A stretch of 16,208 nt of DNA from JBBFMJ01 sp037441225 (GTDB lineage: Bacteria > Acidobacteriota > Thermoanaerobaculia > UBA2201): NCBI GenBank assembly GCA_037441225.1, contig JBBISU010000070.1, positions 1 through 16,208 of the forward strand, read 5' to 3'. Made by a program: the position numbers and the translations under genes. The notes beneath the pieces are model-generated. The model was not told the origin of the DNA and ran no database searches. It was given only the letters and a program-made list of their open reading frames with translations. Positions 12,964 through 16,208 of this stretch are shown here, in pieces (position 1 is the first letter of the stretch; every line of letters begins with the position of its first letter).

Positions 12964-14411
12964 AAATAAATTATAAAAAAGCTCCAAAGACAATCTTTGA
13001 ATTATCTGGAGATGGCAAAAAAGGGATGAATTTACCAGAAGCAGGTTTTGAAGACTTTTCTATTCCAAAAAACTTTTTAAGAGATGAAATAGAGTGTTTT
13101 CCAAACTTAAGCCAGACAGAATTGGTGAGGCATTTTACACTTTTGTCTTCTTTAAACCATTCAATTGACCATGGCTTTTATCCTCTTGGCTCTTGCACAA
13201 TGAAGCATAATCCAAAATTAAATGAAACATTATCTTCTTTAAAAAATTTTAAAGATTGCCATCCAAACCTTCCTGAAAATTTGGTTCAGGGCTCCCTTGA
13301 GTTGATTTATTTATTAGAAGAGGCATTAAAAAAATTAACAGAAATGGATAAAGTGACCCTCCTTCCAGCAGCGGGTGCCCATGGGGAACTCTGTGGAATG
13401 ATGATGATAAGAAAAGCACATCAAATAAAAGGAAATCCAAGAAAATTTGTCCTAATTCCTGATTCTGCCCATGGAACAAATCCTGCTTCTTCTGTTTTTG
13501 CTGGTTATCAAACTAAAGAAATAAAATCAAATGAAAAAGGTATGGTTGATTTATCTTCCCTTGAAAAGGAAGTAAATGAAGAAGTGGCAGCTTTGATGCT
13601 AACAAATCCAAACACCTTAGGAATTTTTGAGACAAATATAAAAGAAATATCAGAAATTTTACATAAAAAAGGAGCTTATCTTTATTTAGATGGTGCAAAT
13701 TTTAATGCCTTTGTAGGGCTCTTTTCTCCAAAAAAGATGGGAGTTGATGTTATGCATCTGAATTTGCATAAAACCTTTTCAACTCCTCATGGTGGAGGTG
13801 GCCCTGGTTCAGGTCCTGTGGCAGTTGTAAAAGAATTTAAGGAATTTTTACCTGTTCCAACAATTGAAAAAAATGAAAAAGGTTTTTATTTAAATTATGA
13901 TATTAAAAATACAATTGGTAAAGTGAGATCCTTTTATGGTCAATTTTTAGTATTGGTCAGAGCTTATTCTTATATTTTGCAGCTGGGAATAGATGGCTTT
14001 AAAGAAGTATCAAAAATATCTGTTCTTTTAGCAAATTATATTAGGAAAAGTTTAGAAGGAATTTATAGATTAAAATATGATTCTCCAACAATGCATGAAG
14101 TTGTTTTAGATTCCTCTAATCAAGAAAAAAAAGGTGTAAAGAATATGGACATTGCAAAAAGATTACTGGATTTTGGTCTCCATCCTCCAACAGTATCCTT
14201 TCCATTGATAGTTCATGGTGCCTTGATGATTGAGCCAACAGAAACAGAACCAAAAGAAGAAGTAGATTATTTTATCTTTGCAATGAAAAAAATTGCAGAA
14301 GAAATTGAGCAGGATCCCGAATTTGTAAAAGGTGCACCTTATACAACACCAGTTTTAAGGCTTGATGAAGTAAAAGCAGCAAGATTTCCAAAATTGAGGT
14401 GGAAAAAATAA
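12960..14411 (+). CDS. gcvPB: Glycine dehydrogenase (decarboxylating) subunit 2, PLP-binding
   Basis: A 483-residue C-terminal half of the P protein, holding the PLP Schiff-base Lys271 in HLNLHKTFSTPHGGGGPGSG (266-285). Other family blocks are YPLGSCTMKHNPK (74-86), LPAAGAHGEL (135-144), DSAHGTNPAS (168-177), TNPNTLGIFE (215-224) and, near the end, EPTETE with APYTTPVLRLDE. With GcvPA it decarboxylates glycine and passes the aminomethyl group to lipoyl-GcvH. GGAGG lies just before ATG, which overlaps the gcvPA stop by 4 bases. Length is typical (about 480-490). Its last codons overlap the T-tract of the opposing gene's terminator. Confidence 0.98.
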   Translation: MKINYKKAPKTIFELSGDGKKGMNLPEAGFEDFSIPKNFLRDEIECFPNLSQTELVRHFTLLSSLNHSIDHGFYPLGSCTMKHNPKLNETLSSLKNFKDCHPNLPENLVQGSLELIYLLEEALKKLTEMDKVTLLPAAGAHGELCGMMMIRKAHQIKGNPRKFVLIPDSAHGTNPASSVFAGYQTKEIKSNEKGMVDLSSLEKEVNEEVAALMLTNPNTLGIFETNIKEISEILHKKGAYLYLDGANFNAFVGLFSPKKMGVDVMHLNLHKTFSTPHGGGGPGSGPVAVVKEFKEFLPVPTIEKNEKGFYLNYDIKNTIGKVRSFYGQFLVLVRAYSYILQLGIDGFKEVSKISVLLANYIRKSLEGIYRLKYDSPTMHEVVLDSSNQEKKGVKNMDIAKRLLDFGLHPPTVSFPLIVHGALMIEPTETEPKEEVDYFIFAMKKIAEEIEQDPEFVKGAPYTTPVLRLDEVKAARFPKLRWKK

Positions 14412-14437
14412 GTTCACCTTTCTTTTGGAAGGTAAAC
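14402..14437 (-). terminator. Intrinsic terminator of the convergent membrane-protein gene
   Basis: On the minus strand GTTTACCTT pairs with AAGGTGAAC (nine pairs including one G-U) around an eight-base loop, followed by TTATTTTTTCC. The stem contains the stop codon of the membrane-protein gene, and the T-tract lies in the last codons of gcvPB. Read on the plus strand the same stem has a C-A mismatch and no strong T run, so it should stop the gcv transcript poorly. Confidence 0.6.
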
Positions 14438-15784
14438 TAAATAATCATCAATTATTTTATAAAGATAAGCATTTTCCTTTATACATTTTATAATCCCTTC
14501 AGGCAAACGTGCCTGTCTTTGCCATTTTAAAGGTTTTTCTATCGGAGAAGTCAAAACAACAATAATTTCTCCTTTTTTAAACATTTCTTCAATTTTTTCA
14601 GATGACCATTTACCCTTTTTTTCCAGGTAACTTAAATTAAAAGGATCTATTAAAAAGGGCTTCTTTGATAAAAAAGAAAAGCGAGGATTATCTGTTATCA
14701 AAATTTTTTCTTTTTTTAAAATAAATGCCTTTATATTATCTTCCTTTTTAAAACTTTTATTATTTAAAGTACTTGTTATAATAATTAAATAATAAATAAT
14801 TGGAAATAAAAATATACAAAAAAATACTTTTTTATTTGCTTTTAATATTTCTTCAGTAGTTCTTCCAGAAAGAATTGAAAATAAAAAAAGAGTTTCTATA
14901 AAATAATTAGTATTTGAACCAAGTTTTAAAGAAAAAAATAAAGAAAAAATTAAAGAGGCAATGGCATAAAGAGACAATAAATTGTTAAATTTTGAATTTA
15001 AAAGGGAAAATAATCCAAGGGAAAGGATTAAAAAAGAATTTTGTAAAAAAAGTCCAAAAACAAAAACCAAATTTTTAATCTCCATTGGTGCCTGGTTTGC
15101 AAAAAAAACATTTAAAAAAAATAAACCTTTTGTCTGATAGTTAATAAAAAATAAAGGGATAGAAACTAAAATTAAATAAGAAATAAAAAAAGCAAAAGCT
15201 TTTTTGTAATTTCTATTTGAAAGATAGAAGATAAATAAAGAGATAGGAAATATAATGGAAGATTGCTTAAAATAAAAAGAAAATGTACAAAAAATTAAGG
15301 AAAATAAAAAATTCTTATAGAAAAAAAAGCCAAGAAAAGAAAAAAGATTAGAAAAAAGATCTGCTCTTAATGTAACTGCCCATGGATGTAATGTAAAATT
15401 TGATAAAAGCAACAAAATTGCAAAAAGGGTTGAAAAATTAGAAATATTTTCCTTTTTTAAAATAAGATAAATTATAAAAGAGGTAATTAAAATAATAAAA
15501 AAATTCATAGCCCTACCAAAATAAAAAATATTTTCTGCATTTAAGTTTAATAATTTGATTGAAAAAGAAAGAAAGTAATAATAAAGGGGGGTATAAGGTG
15601 CAATGTTGAAAGGGAAATCATTAAAATTTTTATAGAGCTTTTCTCCTTTGCATATTTCAAAAGCATTATAAGCAAAAGCACTTTCTGGAACAGTTGTGTC
15701 TTGAGGATTTTTTATTTCTAAACCTAAAAATGTTAAGTTCAAAAAAGTTAAAATAATTAGCAAGGAAAAAATTGAATATTTCAT
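14414..15784 (-). CDS. GT-C/ArnT-like multi-spanning membrane protein (putative glycosyltransferase)
   Basis: A 456-residue protein with a first TM helix at about 4-22, then an extracytoplasmic loop with the pattern common in GT39/ArnT/PMT-type (GT-C) enzymes: DTTVPESAFAYNA, GEKLY and APYTPLYYYF (29-71). Glu34 would be the first-loop acidic residue. About nine more strongly hydrophobic segments follow up to about residue 340, then a soluble extracytoplasmic C-terminal part (about 345-456). GT-C enzymes move a sugar from a polyprenyl-phosphate carrier to an acceptor outside the inner membrane. The donor and acceptor here cannot be told. It is a single-gene unit with its own promoter and terminator, and no Shine-Dalgarno precedes ATG. 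The composition, very rich in Phe, Leu, Ile and Lys, follows the AT-rich genome. The exact family is not secure. Confidence 0.8.
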   Translation of the reverse strand: MKYSIFSLLIILTFLNLTFLGLEIKNPQDTTVPESAFAYNAFEICKGEKLYKNFNDFPFNIAPYTPLYYYFLSFSIKLLNLNAENIFYFGRAMNFFIILITSFIIYLILKKENISNFSTLFAILLLLSNFTLHPWAVTLRADLFSNLFSFLGFFFYKNFLFSLIFCTFSFYFKQSSIIFPISLFIFYLSNRNYKKAFAFFISYLILVSIPLFFINYQTKGLFFLNVFFANQAPMEIKNLVFVFGLFLQNSFLILSLGLFSLLNSKFNNLLSLYAIASLIFSLFFSLKLGSNTNYFIETLFLFSILSGRTTEEILKANKKVFFCIFLFPIIYYLIIITSTLNNKSFKKEDNIKAFILKKEKILITDNPRFSFLSKKPFLIDPFNLSYLEKKGKWSSEKIEEMFKKGEIIVVLTSPIEKPLKWQRQARLPEGIIKCIKENAYLYKIIDDYLVYLPKER

Positions 15785-15792
15785 TTTATTTT

Positions 15793-15821
15793 ATACTACA
15801 AAATTAGAATATTTTTGTCAA
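15793..15821 (-). promoter_or_regulatory. Promoter of the GT-C-like membrane-protein gene
   Basis: On the minus strand a consensus TTGACA (15821-15816), a 17-base spacer and TAGTAT (15798-15793). The predicted start near 15786 is about two bases before the ATG, so the mRNA would be nearly leaderless. Confidence 0.55.
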
Positions 15822-15825
15822 TTAA

Positions 15826-15834
15826 TGTTATAAT
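15826..15834 (+). promoter_or_regulatory. Extended -10 promoter element of rnpB
   Basis: TGTTATAAT (TGn plus perfect TATAAT at 15829-15834) is spaced for a start at about 15840-15841, the first paired base of helix P1. No clear -35 stands 17 bases upstream, which an extended -10 can tolerate. A second overlapping TATAAT (15834-15839) would start transcription inside P1 and is less likely. Confidence 0.6.
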
Positions 15835-15839
15835 ATAAT

Positions 15840-16179
15840 GGGGTGGCAGATGGAAGCGGGCAGTTGCGCCCTTTTATTTTAAGGGTGAGGAAAGTCCGGA
15901 CTTTGTGATGGGCGCCTGCTGCTTTTCAAGCAGAACCCGAAAGGGTATGGAAAGTGCCACAGAAAAAATACCGCCTGCTTTTTGGCAGGTAAGGGTGAAA
16001 AGGTGTGGTAAGAGCACACCGCTTCTTCTGTGAGGAAGAAGGCTAAGGCAAACCCCAGGCAAAGCAAAGCCAAGCAGGGGGAGAGGTAGCCCATCGCCTC
16101 TGTTTTACCCCGGGTAGGCTGCATTAGAGAAATAACTGCTAAAACAGAATCCGGCTTACGGCTTCCTTCCTGCCACCTT
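15840..16179 (+). ncRNA. rnpB: RNase P RNA (bacterial type A), P18 absent
   Basis: This is the catalytic RNA that removes the 5' leader of tRNA precursors. P1 is GGTGGCAG (15842-15849) pairing with CTGCCACC (16170-16177). P2 can form from GGAAGC with GCTTCC near the 3' end. The universal cores are present: GAGGAAAGTCCGGAC (15887-15901), ACAGAAAAAATACCGCC (15959-15975), GGTGTGGTAAGAGCACACCGC (16002-16022) and ACAGAATCCGGCTTA (16144-16158), which together form P4 and the J regions. GGTAG at 16085 suits the L15 loop that pairs with tRNA CCA, and GGGTAGGCTGC is at 16112-16122. The spacing from that block to TAGAGAAATAACTG leaves no room for P18. Ends are set from P1, so they are good to a few bases. 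A T-rich tail follows. Confidence 0.97.
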
Positions 16180-16208
16180 ATTTTAATTTTTTATCTTTCT
16201 TTTTAACC

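Noticed and set aside
15834..15839. Second TATAAT directly before rnpB
   Set aside because: Its start point would fall about six bases inside helix P1. The overlapping extended -10 at 15826-15834 places the start correctly.
15874..16124. Two minus-strand open frames of 62 and 81 codons
   Set aside because: They lie wholly inside the RNase P RNA, on the opposite strand, and have no ribosome site or family resemblance.
1..16208. CRISPR arrays, insertion sequences, tRNA genes, att sites
   Set aside because: I looked for repeated spacer-repeat units, transposase frames, terminal inverted repeats and tRNA-like cloverleafs and saw none. The gene runs are compact and composition is uniform, so there is no sign of an inserted element.

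Overview
This is an AT-rich bacterial window. Coding stretches are mostly 20-40 % G+C where I counted, while the RNase P RNA is about half G+C. Protein families point to a low-GC, probably thermophilic Gram-negative (diderm) bacterium. The domain order of the secretin (TPR, N0-N1, secretin, Pro/Glu linker, cohesin-like domain) and the family of the last pseudopilin resemble proteins I associate with Acidobacteriota and neighbouring lineages. That placement is inference from family resemblance; no rRNA gene is present.

Region 1 (100-10681, minus strand) is one unbroken run of 13 genes, nearly all overlapping by 1-35 bases. In transcription order they are an ECF sigma factor, a small one-TM protein in the anti-sigma position, an exported protein with a secretin-N1-like domain, GspF/PilC, GspE/PilB, a short divergent PilM, PilN, PilO, a GspC/PilP-like protein, the secretin, and three pseudopilins. 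Together they form the core of a type II secretion / type IV pilus-like machine: ATPase, inner-membrane platform, periplasmic connector, outer-membrane channel and pseudopilus. The prepilin peptidase, any retraction ATPase (PilT) and the usual full set of minor pseudopilins are not here. An ogt gene (O6-alkylguanine-DNA repair) lies 19 bases upstream in the same direction and may lead the transcript.

Region 2 (11175-14411, plus strand) begins with a divergent promoter region and holds gcvH-gcvPA-gcvPB: the lipoyl carrier and the two-subunit glycine decarboxylase of the glycine cleavage system. gcvT and lpd must be elsewhere.

Region 3 (14414-16208) has a convergent minus-strand gene for a multi-spanning GT-C/ArnT-like membrane protein. 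Its terminator hairpin overlaps the 3' end of gcvPB. A short divergent promoter region follows, then a complete type A RNase P RNA (rnpB, plus strand) that appears to lack helix P18.

Points that merit a second look are the sigma/anti-sigma-like/N1-protein trio at the head of the secretion operon, the degenerate PilM, the repeated GAATGGTAA stop/start junctions, the likely leaderless first genes, and the P18-less RNase P RNA. Bases 1-99 hold no supportable gene.
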